NCBI GenBank assembly: GCA_947311845.1
Contig: CAMZMU010000107.1
Span: forward strand, 38,672,588 to 38,736,587
Reading direction: 5' to 3'
Origin: Poa pratensis
Lineage: Eukaryota; Streptophyta; Magnoliopsida; Poales; Poaceae
Length of the DNA: 64,000 nucleotides
The first letter of the stretch is position 1. Each line of letters starts with the position of its first letter. Below the pieces are notes generated by a model that saw nothing but the letters and a program-made list of their open reading frames with translations, was not told the origin of the DNA and searched no databases. This document shows positions 13,067 through 25,287 of the stretch, one piece after another. The position numbers were made by a program, and so were the translations under genes.

Positions 13067-13424
13067 TGATACCACCTAAGCTTGGGGATATGTGGATTCC
13101 TAAGGTACTAGTAACTATTGGAAAAGAGACACACCATGCCATACTTGATCTAGGATCTAGTGTCTCTGTTTTTCTAAAGAACTATATGAAGTGCTTGAAT
13201 TGAAAAATCTTGAAAAATGCTCTATTGAACTTGCACTTGCTGATGATTATTAAACATGCTTTAGGAAAAGTAAGTGATGTTATGGTAGAGTTACATATGA
13301 CTTTTGTGCCTGTGGATTTTCTAATCATGGACATGGGGAATAAAACCTCTAGTCCTATTATTCTTGGAAGACCTTTTCTTCGTACTACAGGTGCTATCAT
13401 TGATTCAAAGAAGGGAATGTGAAG
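13067..13424 (+). pseudogene. Retropepsin (aspartic protease) remnant of element A
   Basis: Translation gives MIPPKLGDMWIPKVLVTIG, then the active-site-like ILDLGSSVS (DLG followed by S, as in Athila proteases), and later PIILGRPFLRTTGAIIDSKKG, a hallmark of plant Gypsy proteases. A frame change near 13175 and a stop near 13250 inactivate it. The reading frame ends where RT would be expected, so the rest of pol has been deleted. Confidence 0.82.
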
Positions 13425-15866
13425 TTTCAGTTTCCACACAAGAAGTGCATGGAACACTTCCCAAGGAAGAGGGAACATCAAAGTTCAAGCTCCCTCATGA
13501 GCTTCATCTTCAATAAACAACAAGTAAGAAGCCTAGCTATATGGCTATAAAGAAAGCGCTTTGCGGGAGGCAACCCGGTTATTTTTATGTGTGATTTTCT
13601 TTGTGTCCTCTTGCTGTAACAAGAGATTTGTTTTTAGTTTAGTTTCTGGAGTTTTTAATAAAGTGCCAAGTTTTACCCATTTTGGTTTGAAAAGTTGCTT
13701 ATAGCGTTCGGAGATTTTATTCCTGCACGAATCTGTGCACGGTATGATTTTTAATTCTTATTCTGTAACTCCGAATGAGCTCATATTTGAACTGTAGTTG
13801 CAACTTTTCATCCTCTGTATGCATGAATTTTCGGAATTTTTCGGAAAGTTTGGTAGGGTAGAAAAATACGTTTTGCTGCTGCTGTTTTTCTGGACAGATT
13901 CTGTCCCATTTTGTTTGATGCATGCTTTGAACTTTTAAGTTGAATCTTTTTGATCCAATTGAGTTTATGAGTAGGCATACAACATTATATACTTTCTGGA
14001 CATTCATATGAATTTTTGTTCAAGGATTATATGCAGCAAGAAACCTATTTGTTTATCACTACTAATGCACCCCACAGAAAAGAAATGGGAGAAACGGTGT
14101 TTTGAAGTTTTTTCACAGGGATTGGAGGAGATGCACCAAGAGCTATCCAAGGATGGTGAAGACCATAAGCTTGGGGATGTGAAGACAACCCCACTGGACC
14201 TACACACTCTCGGTTTGCACACGTCTAACTTCTGTTTTTCGATCGAAACACTTTATCGCATAAACTTGGAGCGTCTTTTGTTTGTTTTTGTTTGTTTGTT
14301 ATTTTGTGAGACCACCACACTATCATTTATATGAGAGAGCTACTGGAAATATGGGTTGAAATATGTTGGATGCTTTTATATTGGGAAAAGGGATGTTTGA
14401 GTTGATTTTTAATGATACATATAGTTGCATGATTCATGAGCTTGTTTATGAGTAATAATTTGCAAATCTTTTCAAGAGCTATCACTTATTCATGTTTTGA
14501 TGCTGATGTTATTTTACTTGTTTAACATGGATTAGTTAGTTCTATGGACACTCATGCATGCATCTAGATGGTCAACTTTCTCCCTTTGCTAGCCCAAAAT
14601 TCCAACAAGCAAAAACTTGTTTCCAACACCTTCAACCAAAGTTATTCCAGTGAGTCCACCATATCTACCTATTGGCTTTATGCTATTCCGAGTATGTTAT
14701 CATGATATTTGTGTTATCTATACCTCTGAATGAAAATGTTTATGTTATTGATTGTTATGGGAAAAGTTGGTTATATAGCTCTCACGAACTTGATGCACAA
14801 TTTTTTTATTGCATAAATAAAACATGACCCATTGTGATTAAATTATGATGCTAGTGGCTTGATAAATGTCGAGGTTGGGAGTTAGCCCATATGTGCTGTC
14901 ACATGCAAAGCTTTCAACATGCTCCTTCATCTCATTTAGTTGATATCATGTACTTTTGTTTATGGATGCCTATCATGGTGAAATGAGGTGGAAATGAAGT
15001 AGTTTAAATGAGTTTGTATAAATGGTTAGAGAGACGCCTGGGCCGCTAATCTAAGCCATGCATCATTCATGGTGGAAATTTACTTACATGCTATGGTGAA
15101 CCTCTGTGATACACCTTATAATAAAAAGCTATTCCAATGGTAAATAAAAAGGGTGTTGAGGTTGTTCATTTGTTTGTTTGTCTTGTCATTTTGATATGGG
15201 CTTGTTCCATATCCTGGGACAAGAGGTACCCCAGTTGACGCTCTTGATGATACTATTATTACTTACAATGATATAACTTGAACTTGCTTTGTTTCCCAAG
15301 TTGAGTAATCATGGTGTAGGTACTTGTATTCAAGGGGCATGAGACACCAACCTTTACTTTATCAAGCACACTACTCATATTTGCTTTCACATTAAACTTA
15401 ATCATTCAAGATGCTATGATAGGGGTAATGAGAGCTTGACACCAAGAATTCCACATTGCAATCATTAACTTAAGTAGAAGAGTTTGGAAGTTAGATGAAA
15501 CTTATGCATGCTTTACCTCTACTCACATATACATCTTTCCAAAGTGTCCACCTTTTATATTCAGATTTTCATCTACACTCTATGACCATGTAGGATGTTC
15601 TTACTTATCATTATGCATACATGTGGTCCATATTACTATCTTCTATGTTACACTTTGTGAACTATCATTGAACATCCTTGCTTGAATACTTGATATCACT
15701 TCATAAACTATTTGCATATTGCTACTCCTTTGAAGAATGAATCATTTGACTCTATGTAGCAGTAGCAATCATCTTTGATATCCATTGTTAGTGCTATATT
15801 GCAAAGCCCATGTTAGTTTTATCACCTTCATACTCGAGGACGAGTATTGGTTAAGCTTGGGGATGT
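13425..15866 (+). other. Long non-coding tail of element A before the 3' LTR
   Basis: About 2.4 kb, AT-rich, without significant reading frames. It includes the phrase AAGCGCTTTGCGGGAGGCAA (13554-13573), which I associate with the 3' region of Triticeae Athila-type elements. It ends in AAGCTTGGGGATG, a likely polypurine tract next to the LTR. Confidence 0.7.
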
Positions 15867-17610
15867 TGATGCATGTAAAATGCATACATGAACTTTGCAC
15901 TATATCACTCATATTCCAATCATATTTGCATCATATAAGGGTTATACCACTGTTATTTAATGATTTTTGGAATAAAATAATTGTTTCCTATTTTTATGGA
16001 ATTAACCCTGCGCAGGCAGAAAACCCTATTTTTTCCTTTTATGTTTCAGGGACCCAAACGACGTCAAAAATCTGGAAAAATACAGGCGTCATTATTTTGG
16101 AAGGAGAAGACGTAGGAGCGAAGGAAGCAAGCAAACGGAGGCCGAGGCCAAAAGGGGTGGCCCACGCGGCCACTGTACCTGGCGGTGGGGCCCACCATTG
16201 GCCTCGAGGCTCCGCAGTCTCGATCTTTCTCCACCGCCTTCGTCTTGACCTAAAAACGCCTATAAAAAAGTCCCACGACGTTCTCGAAAACAAGCGCCAC
16301 CAAACAAGATCTGGAGCTGCAGATTGGAGGGGGAAAACTCCGGCGGGGCGCTGCCGGCGTGGTCTCCATCTCTCCATCGACATCTCCACCGTCTCCATGA
16401 TGAAGAGGGAGTAGTCCACCTCTGGACTATGGGTTTGTGGAAGTAACTTATGTATCTCTCCTCTCTTTGAGCTTCACTAATTAGTACCGTATGAGCTGCT
16501 GAACATGATTACGGTCATATTGTAATTCCTATGTGGTGGATCTTTTTGTGAGTTAATATATGTTTGAGATTGCAATGTTTGTTTCAGTTATGATATAGAT
16601 GCATATTATGTACCCCGTTCTTATCTACTTGTTATGATCAAGCATGTTTATGAGGCGTGTGTGGGGTGATGTGTGCATTAGTTGGAGTAACGGGGGGTGG
16701 TGAGTGCGGTAAGTTGACAACTGAAATATCGCGATCCACTTGGGTGTTTTACCTTACTTTGTTGCCTCACTAGGGATAAACAAAAATACCATGCTACAAG
16801 GGTTGAGGGTGACCAAGCTTCTCCTGTGACTAGATCTAGCATGTTCTTATTTTCACTTCATGTCATGATACTTAAAGCTATACTCTGATTATCTTAATTA
16901 CTAAGGTGTTATGATTTAGTTCGCATCTTGGTGGAGTATAAGTGAGATTAATAACCAAAAGATCTCTATGTTAGGACGTGATGCCCATATAATTAGTAAC
17001 TTGATATCAAACTTGTGTTGCAATCTCATATGTCAACTCTATGTGTCCATTGTCTGCCACACCATTAAAAGAGAGAGTGCATTTGTGAAACCATGAACCC
17101 CGGTCCATTTTTAATCATAAGAAACACCTTTCCAACCACTTTTACCACTTTTCCATTTTCTGCATTATTAAATCCGAAAATACAAAAACACTTTTCCATC
17201 TTGCATTCATCATAAAAAACCCAAAAATATCATTTATCATTGTTATCATCATCCTTGCACATTCATTCACCACCATTGCATATTTATTTCTTGTTTGCAT
17301 TGCATATTATCTTGATATCATTCATACACCTTGTGCTTGACAACCACAGGTGAGGTTGAGGACCAAAACAATTAACCTTGTTTTGTAGGTGACCAAAAGA
17401 AGGATAGGAGATAAATCTTTCACTACTGATTCCCCGAGAGTTCGATATTAAACCCTCGAGTCACCCTCGTGGGGAAAACACGTCTTCCACTTACTACACA
17501 CTCTGCACTTGGAGTCTCAACCTAACCCATTTACTTTTGACGCAGGTAACTACGCACCGGAGATCAAGCTGTTTTCTGGCGCCGTAGATCAAGCTCTTCA
17601 ATGGGTATCA
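15867..17610 (+). repeat. 3' LTR of element A
   Basis: Begins TGATGCATGTAAAATGC after the polypurine tract and ends GGGTATCA; about 1744 bp. It is uninterrupted and gives the empty-site version of the target used by the LARD (17341-17347). It has an internal PBS-like duplicate at 17563-17586. Confidence 0.85.
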
Positions 17611-17612
17611 AG

Positions 17613-18112
17613 TGACACCATGAACCTCTGGGGTGCCGGCCACTACTCTGGCCGGACGGTGGCAGGGCCTGACGAAGACCAGCAAGACCAACACGGTGGA
17701 CCATGTGCACAACCTCCCGGACCGTGGAGGAACCCTAGCTTCCACCCCCGAGCCTATATAAGGAGGAGGGGCACCTCTGGAGAAGGGGATCGATTCACTC
17801 CTTCACCCAAGAGACTACTAGTCCACATAGAGAAGAGAGCTCTTACTCCCAAGGAGCTCCACCATTGTTGTAAGCTTTGCCCTCGGCAAGCAACTCTGTA
17901 CTGTAACCTCTCGAAGCAGTGCAATACAACATAGCAGAAGTAGGGTCTTTACTCCTCAAGGAGGGCCTGAACCTGGGTACGAGCCCGTGTCCATCTCTGC
18001 CGTGATGATTCCCTCAAGTTCGTCGAGTCTGGTCGCAGAGGTTGACGAGTGTTCGATAAGCGTCGTGTTCAACCTCTCTCGATTCCTGGCTCTCGGGGAC
18101 TATTCTCCGACA
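17613..18112 (+). repeat. Solo or truncated LTR, probably Tat-type Gypsy
   Basis: Starts TGACACC and ends CCGACA. It contains a TATA box (CTATATAAGG, about 17755) followed by leader-like sequence and GGGCCTGAACCTGGGTA near 17965, a pattern shared with the Tat-type LTR at 38836-39304. No partner LTR or interior follows, so it is a solo LTR or a remnant. Confidence 0.6.
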
Positions 18113-19651
18113 ACGAGGTCATCTCGCAGCTGATGATGCCTTGTTCCACCACAATTTTCCGATGTATGGCAAAAAAATCTGAATATTGCTTCGGTGACAC
18201 GCTTGCGGATATTGCACAAATGTTGACCAAGTAGGATAGATGTCGTCGGCAAGGTAGTACCCCTTGTTGTACTCATGGTCATTTCTCACATAGTTGCATG
18301 GCAGACTTAGGCCTTGGCAAATTTTGAGAAACACGGGGAGCGTTGGAACACATTGATGTCATTGTCTGCACCGGTCGTGCCAAAAAATACATGACAAATA
18401 CAAATATCATACTCTTCACAACCTTAAGTATGACACTGCATGATCCATGATGTCCTGACTTGTACATCTCTTGCAAGCAGATGGACAGTTATTACAATTC
18501 CAATGCATGCAATCGATACTTTCAAACATCCCGGAAATCCCATTGGTTGGCCTCATGCCAAGAGACGAGCTATGTCGGCCTCATTTGGTGATCTCGATAT
18601 TTCACTCCAAACGCTTTCACAACTGCCCTACAAACCTTGTAGGTGGCTATGGCTTCGACGGCGGTGGAAATAGACATACAGAGATAGTCATCCGACGAAT
18701 CAGAAGGAACTCCACAAGTAAGGCACCGTACGGCAGTCATGCATTTCTCAAGAGATGAAAACCCAAGGAGACGAGTGCAATCTCCTTTTAGCTCAAAGTA
18801 GTCGTCATATTCACGAACGCCATGCACATCATCCTGAACACGTCCCTGCTCATGCTAAAGCGCCGGCGAAATTCATGAGGAAAGGTCGTCGGCTGGTCGG
18901 CAAACTAGTCGGTATACAAGAGCACATGCCCCGTTGCTTTGTGACAATTCTTGTTGGCCATCCACCCCTTCGCCGATCCTCCATGCTTCGGCACGGCCTC
19001 TGCCTCGACTACTGTATCTAGGATAGCGGCATGACCATCTCGTTCTCGTCGTCGTCGGCCGTGATGGCGACATCATCCGCCATCATTTTGAAAAACATGA
19101 ACTCGTCATCAATTTGCATAGCCTATTGAACGAAACTAAGCAATGAAACAAGATCACAAATGACCTATCAATAAAATCTGCCTATGAACGAATGATCGAA
19201 CAGCTTGTGTGCAGGCAGGAGGGAGGAGGAGGCCGTACCGGGCTGAATTAGCTGCGTGGGTGCAACACGAGGTCATAGACCGAAGCAGGCCTGATTGATC
19301 GTTACGGCTTGGGCCCCGAGGTGCGAATCAAGCATGCGACGACGAGAGTGGCGGCGATGGTGTGAATCGCCGGTGAGAGGTAAAAGAAGGATGGGGTGGG
19401 GAGCGAATGAATCATGTCCCGACGGCATTGTGTCTATGACGGATGGGGCGACCTGTCGTAGTGCATGTTCCCCCATGTCCGGTACCCTCGAGAGGTCCTC
19501 CGAACTTGGAGCCCTTTCGGGGGGGGGGGGGTGAAGGACATGAATTCGCTTAGTCCGAGCACTTGGGGGTGTTGTTGGGGTCATTTTTTAGTTTTCGGCC
19601 CCACACCATTGTACCGTTGGGGGCCATTTGAAGGGTGTCGCTGAGATACTC
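18113..19651 (-). mobile_element. Truncated PIF/Harbinger transposon
   Basis: The right end at 19651 reads, on the minus strand, GAGTATCTCAGCG beside TTA, as expected for a Harbinger terminus with a TAA/TTA target. The left end is lost at the LTR remnant (18112). A broken transposase occupies 18117-19110. A run of 13 G near 19519 is in the 5' untranslated part. Confidence 0.7.
18117..19110 (-). pseudogene. PIF/Harbinger DDE transposase, multiply frameshifted
   Basis: Reading the minus strand, similarity appears in order: FADQPTTFPHEFRRRFSMSR (about 18870-18930), then VREYDDYFELKGDCTRLLGF and CLTCGVPSDSSDDYL in the 18570-18827 frame. Next comes HVFFGTTGADNDINVFQRSP near 18340-18400, and NYVRNDHEYNKGYYLADDIY near 18240-18300. 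This is the conserved order of plant PIF transposases (DDE_Tnp_4 type). The parts lie in different frames with stops between, and the C-terminus is absent. It cannot make an active enzyme. Confidence 0.82.
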
Positions 19652-20885
19652 TAATAACACTATATTTTATCAAGATTGCCAAAAACTTAGACTGCGTCGA
19701 CCCGGTCGGAAGCCTTGGCAAGTGCCTAGGCTTAGGGACAGTTGGATCCGCGAAGTGCGCACGACCAAACATAGCTGGTCCCTAGTAAAAAATCAGAGTA
19801 GGTGCAAGTGTCCCCTGAAATTCGAGCATCTACTTCACTACCTGAAAATATATTTTTATTTTTTCTTAAATGTTAAAAAATTGAAAAACAAATCTCCATG
19901 TACATACAAACGTTTTATGCTGGCACATAAAATTTTATAAAAAGATTTTTGGGCCTATGTTAAAAAGAGAAAACAATGTCTTTTAAAACTCATTTTGTAG
20001 CACCAAAATTTATCATGTTACACAAGTTACAAAAAAAATGTCTTTTCATCGCATTTTTTTTCATGGACAAAATTGTTAAGATGAAAATCCAAACTTTCTC
20101 TTAAAATTGTGTGACATTTTTAATAGATTTTAATATTTCTTTCCTTAATAGGAGTAGATGGTCCTATTACGCAAAACGTCGCCTCCCATTATCAGTATGT
20201 TCTTGGCGCTATATATTGCGGGTTGTAGATGCATAAATACGGCCGCCTTTGTACCTTTCCATTGCCAACCACCACGTGCACCGAGAACTCACAAGTAATC
20301 ACTTGAGGATTCAATCAGTGGAGTGCAGCGTAAAATTGGCGGTGGAAAATGGAGGCGGTGTTTTGACCCGTAGCATTAGACTTGAAATGTCAAAAAAATC
20401 CGATAAAACAATCGGGCATACATCTAGACAGTTTGTGCTTACGCACAAAGTTTCGTGAAAAAATATACATTTTGTGACTTGCGTAAAAAAGACAAAGGTG
20501 CTACAAAACGACGTACCACCTCAACATTTTTTATCTTTTTGACACAGGTGAAAATGTCTTCGTTAATAAAATTTTGTGTGTGAGCATGTAATGTTTGGAT
20601 GTGTCAAAAAGGAACGAATCCTCCAAAACTTATATGAATGCTTTCCTACACTACAATCCTAGTCATGTGGTTTTCGATTCCTGTGAGCTTACAGCATGTA
20701 TGAATTGATGAAGAGGCCGGCATCATACTCCCCTTCTTGAAAGAGAAAAAAGTTGTTACAAATCAACAGCCTCCAAGACTAGTCAGGACAGCCGCTACAC
20801 AGCGTGTTACTACTGATCTACTATGTACATACATACGGGGCACCATCTATAGGTAGTAACTTAACGCGTGCAATGCCTGACCATG
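19652..20885. other. Intergenic region downstream of DGD1
   Basis: AT-rich with no supported gene. Stretches around 19860-20120 and 20400-20640 have the look of an old foldback MITE, but I cannot define the ends. The DGD1 3' UTR should occupy the last few hundred bases below 20886; no unambiguous polyadenylation signal was assigned. Confidence 0.4.
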
Positions 20886-23800
20886 TCACCAACCATATAC
20901 AGGGTGCTGTACCTGGGGAGGCAGCAGGCCCATATCAGCACGCTGTTGCTCATCGTAGTCGCGCGTGCCAGGGATCGCCCCTGTAGCCAACCTGAGGACC
21001 TCACTGGAGGTCAGGCAACGATGCGCAAATGCCAACCCACTGTCCACAGCATTCGACAAACTAGGCTGGGAGGTTCTCCTCCTGCTTTCTCCGGACCGGG
21101 GTGTGCTATTGTCATTCAGAATCTTATCGAGGTCTGAGTACTCCATGAATCTCTCAGTCGCTGCTTCCCACGAAGGTTGTACCTTTGCTCAGGAGTGAGA
21201 GGTTGGGGCTCTCTAGCCATGGCCTCTTTCACTTTGGCGACAAACTCATCTGAGGATTTGTATGTCAAGCAGTTCGGGAACGACATGAAGAATTCGTTTG
21301 ATGGATGCTCTGCGCAGACGACAATTTTCCCCATTGCAAGAGCCTCTGCTGTTGCTGTGCACAAAACATCACTAATGCTTGGGTTAATAAAAACCTTGTA
21401 CCTGGAAATACACAAAAGGAAGGGGCCACGTTACTACCCAGGAAAAAAAAGACAGTGAAAATGGCGAAATGGCTGATTGTATTTTATAGTTGATAATTCT
21501 TAATACGTACCTATGGAGTGAATCATCTGCATGATCCCTTCCCTTGAAAAAGTTGAGATTCAAATCGAGTTTCCTGGCAGTAGAGTGGACTTCCTGTGAG
21601 TCCTCGCCACTTCCATATACGTCTAACTTGAATCCTTCCAAGTCGCTTTTATGTTTGGCCAACAAATCTACCAGTTCCCTGTAACCTTTGGCCCAGACCA
21701 TCTTCCCCAAGAAGTACGCACCTTTGGAAAATGGCTGCTGCCCGCTCTCCACATCAGCTGTCAATTTGTCTCCGATCTTAAGAAACTTTGGGTTTACACC
21801 ATGAACGTTACAGACAATAGACTTAGGCAGATCCTGAGTTGCTGCAGAGAGACGTAAAACCTGCACATGATTTTGGAATTAGGAACAATGAAGTGCATCT
21901 GGACAATAAAACCACACTTGAGTGGATGCAGTACCTTGTCACAGTACGCTCTGGTCACCCAATTATTGATATGTTTAACAAGGAAAGCTTGAAGAGCCCC
22001 ATTCTTCTCTCTCTTGATATATTCAAGGTAATTTGTATGAACTATGCCAACTACATGATTGAACTTGTCAGTCCAACGTTTCCCGTGATGATACCAGTTG
22101 AGATGCTCTGGTTCTTCCAGTATTGCTATATCAGCTACACTTGATGAAATGAACTGTGAGGTATCCCCTGCAGGAAGGATACTGCGCCGCTCTTTTGAGA
22201 ACTGCAGCGCGAGTGACTTGTCAATGTAAAGTTATTGGAGAGAACATGGACATAAGATGTACAGAGTATCAAACAATCACCTTGCCAGGATAAAAGGATA
22301 TCTTGAAGTTTGATTCAAAGCCTAGTCTTTCCTCCAGCCAGTTTCTTATATAAGTTTCCTGCTCCTCCGGTGAACTGAAGGTCATGCTATTCGGATAGAC
22401 AAGTTCTTGGTCTGACTTGCAAAGCCAAGGCACAACCAGAGTCACATCTTGTTTTGCACTTTTTGCCAAATATGCTGCACGAAATAATGGATTAACTGCT
22501 GTTCCTGTCATCCATGGTAGGCTTGCTGTGGTGACTACAGCAATGTGCCTTTTATTGTCTGAGGCCTCATATTTTGGAGGTTCGTTCCAGAAACCATCAT
22601 CAGTGTGATAGCCAGTACTTTGTAACACGCTAGCAATTCTTAAATCGAGCTCATCTACTGAGTTGTCATTTCCAAGCAAGGATATATCTGCTGAAAGGGA
22701 ATGATTTTGTTTGCTATGCAATGTCTCCACTAGCTTATCACATAAATCTGCACCACAGTATAACAGTGTGTAAGAGGGCCAATTCCTAGAAAGGGAATAA
22801 AATACGATTATTTTTCCTTTACCTCTCCCTACGCCAAGTTGATCCAAAAATGGTCCAGACTGCCTGACTAAATTTGCCAGAATTTCAGTCAGATATAATG
22901 GGGGAACATCCTGCATCGTAACCCAAATTAATTTCAAAACAATATATAACGAGCAATGAAAAAATCAGGTAATTTTTTATTTTTCATTTATCAACTACTA
23001 TACAATTTTGAGTAAATATCAGAAAACTAAAGTAATCAGGGTATTGATTTCACAAAACCACAACTTATGAAAAGAATAGCTTAACACAACTGTTGGGAGT
23101 ACTTTTTCTCATCTAACCCAAAACCGTTCACTTCGATATATTTGACAGTGCTCCTTACATGTAAGCTTCACATGTTAGTTCATAGGTGGAAAACTAAACC
23201 CACCGGCTGCCGTGTCACTTCTGACATGGACAGACCGAAATGACACATGTTGAAGGATCAGAGCGAGAAACAAACTCCATTTCCTTGCTTCTGATATTAA
23301 ATCATAATTTTTCTATGGAAATGGTGGTTGATTTCTTATGGTATTTTACACTACCATTCGGTACTAAGGCACAATGCATTATATGCTTACGAAAAATCAA
23401 TGCATGTCAAACTTTCATAAAAGAAAGTGAAGCACTTGTGAACAGTTTATATTCAGGTTTAGTGACAATTCTTCTTTAGACCATGATCCTTTCTAGATAA
23501 ACTGACAAGATATCTATTAACAGATAACCAGCAGACCAAGGCAAAGGTAAACCCTTTGATTCATTTGAAGAAAACAATAACATGCTCAATGTACATTTCA
23601 CTGGAATTATTTTGAATGATCATGGCCAAATTATGCAGAAGGGTACCTTCACATGGTCAATAACTCTCAATTGGTTCAATCAGAGTTTGTATGGTTTCCA
23701 TGCTAGGACTCCTGAAATCAATCTGTGGCTGCTTAAATGCTTAGCCTAGGATTTTTCTTATTTTTCTCGGCCTTGTAGGTTAGGCCTTCTTTTTGTGGGT

Positions 23801-25007
23801 TTGTTGTTTCTTTACTATGATAGCTTTTAAGTTCTTTTTGTTTTGTTGGATTCCTTTGTAAGTTTCAGTGCCTTCTCGGCTTTCTTCTTCTAATACAAAA
23901 TGACAAGTATGAAAAAAGAGCTTGTATGGATTGTAGGAGTTACCTTGTAATCATCAGACTCCATGATAAATGGTTTCTGTAACAAAAGAGAGAATATATG
24001 TGACAAGTTTGATTAATAATGAGGTTTGCAGAAGTAAATACACACCGCTTCTTATATACCTACAAGAGATAACCATTGAACCGAGATATGTTATATAATC
24101 AGTCTGTCAGTTGTGCACTGACTTTACTAGTACCAGCCAAACGTTTTTCTGCATCTTTCACATTTCTATTCTAAAAGTTTTGCTTAAATGCAATTCTGGT
24201 GTTGCTATTCATCTACATGTCATTCCCATTCTTGGGATAAGGGGTATACCATTCAGAACTTCTGAAAATGCACAGTGAATCATTTATTTTTCAAAAGCTT
24301 CGTCCGGATTGTTTGGATAGCAGACTGACCGTAGCAATTTCACAACAATAAGAAAAACAGAACAAATTCGACCAGATTTTGGGCGGAATTACCAGGCTGG
24401 ACTTGAATTTCTCGACGAGCTCGCCCGTGCCACGGAGACCACCTAAAAGTTCGCTGCTCTGGCTCCGGCGTTCGAGCTCCTTGAGGCCGCCACGTATGAT
24501 CCTCACCACCTCCCACTCCTTCTCCTCCTCCGCGTCCGCTTCCCCGTTCCACGCAGCGGGCCTCCATCTCTGGGCGCCGCCGGCCTCGGAGACAATGGCG
24601 TTACGGATGGCGGTGATCCCGGAGAGGTCTACGCGGGCGCTGGTGGCTCCCCTGGGCGGCACCCAGCACTCGAGCACCCTCCGGCGGAGCTCCGGCTCCC
24701 GCGACGCGTACTGGCGGCGCAGCTCGGAGATCTTGGGCTGGATCTGCTTCCGCACGAACTCGAGCTCGGCGATCGGCGCCTCCGCGGCGAAGGGCGGCGG
24801 AGGGGTGGAGGCGGAGGCGATGAGGTGCTCGAGCTCCCGGTCGGCGAGCGTGCGGAAGGAGTCGGCGCGCGCGCGCATGAGCCGCAGGTCGGCGCTCGCC
24901 GAGTCCCGCACCTCGCGCCAGCCCTTGGAGATGAAGGAGAAGGCGGTGCCATCCGCCCCTCTTCCTCGTCCTCCGCCGCCGGAGATGGGAGATACCCAGG
25001 ATTCCAT
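20886..25007 (-). CDS. DGD1: Digalactosyldiacylglycerol synthase 1 (DGD1 type), one frameshift in last exon
   Basis: Transfers galactose from UDP-galactose to monogalactosyldiacylglycerol, making the bilayer lipid DGDG at the chloroplast envelope. Seven exons with GT-AG introns: 25007-24393, 23976-23944, 22910-22823, 22747-22281, 22201-21935, 21860-21511, 21401-20886. The long N-terminal extension (about 310 residues, including FISKGWREV) marks DGD1 rather than the shorter DGD2. The GT4 glycosyltransferase part starts at [20 protein letters not shown] and includes [20 protein letters not shown] and [20 protein letters not shown]. The C-terminus ends VYGW. The start is the first ATG in the open frame. 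Exon lengths total 2336 nt, one short of 779 codons: around 21172-21175 one T is missing after residue 683. As written, the product would end about 18 residues later and lose about 95 residues. This is either a real lesion or a base-calling error. Confidence 0.93.
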
Positions 25008-25244
25008 GGCTACGGCTAGCGTTTGGCCGCTTGGCAGTTGCTGACTGGCTGAGACTTCGATGAGGGGTTTGGGAGGAGAGGAAGGAGAGAAGAGAAGAGA
25101 AGAGAAGACGACGACGTCACGCGTCAAGGTTTGGTGTCATGTGAAGCTGGCGGGTGGGGTCACTGTCGATCCGCCCGGGAATCCCCGATTTGTGGTGCTG
25201 ACATGAACGCAGGGACGAGGAGGGGAATATGCTATGGACGGCTG

Positions 25245-25256
25245 AGGTATTCCCTG

Positions 25257-25287
<31 letters not shown>

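Larger units (their letters stand above)
1..17610 (+). mobile_element. Non-autonomous Athila-type Gypsy retrotransposon (element A), interrupted
   Basis: The start of the window (1-236) matches 17119-17347, so it lies inside the 5' LTR. That LTR resumes at 11157 after the inserted element and ends at 11423 in TATCA. A primer-binding site for tRNA-Asp follows at 11435. The interior has a degenerate gag and a retropepsin remnant but no recognisable reverse transcriptase, RNase H or integrase. The 3' LTR spans 15867-17610. The tRNA-Asp PBS and the gag type place it in the Athila/Sabrina/WHAM group of Triticeae Gypsy elements; I do not assign a family name. The 5' end and left target duplication lie outside the window. 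Confidence 0.85.

Noticed and set aside
24379..25044. 221-codon plus-strand frame over DGD1 exon 1
   Set aside because: Antisense of a clearly recognised exon.
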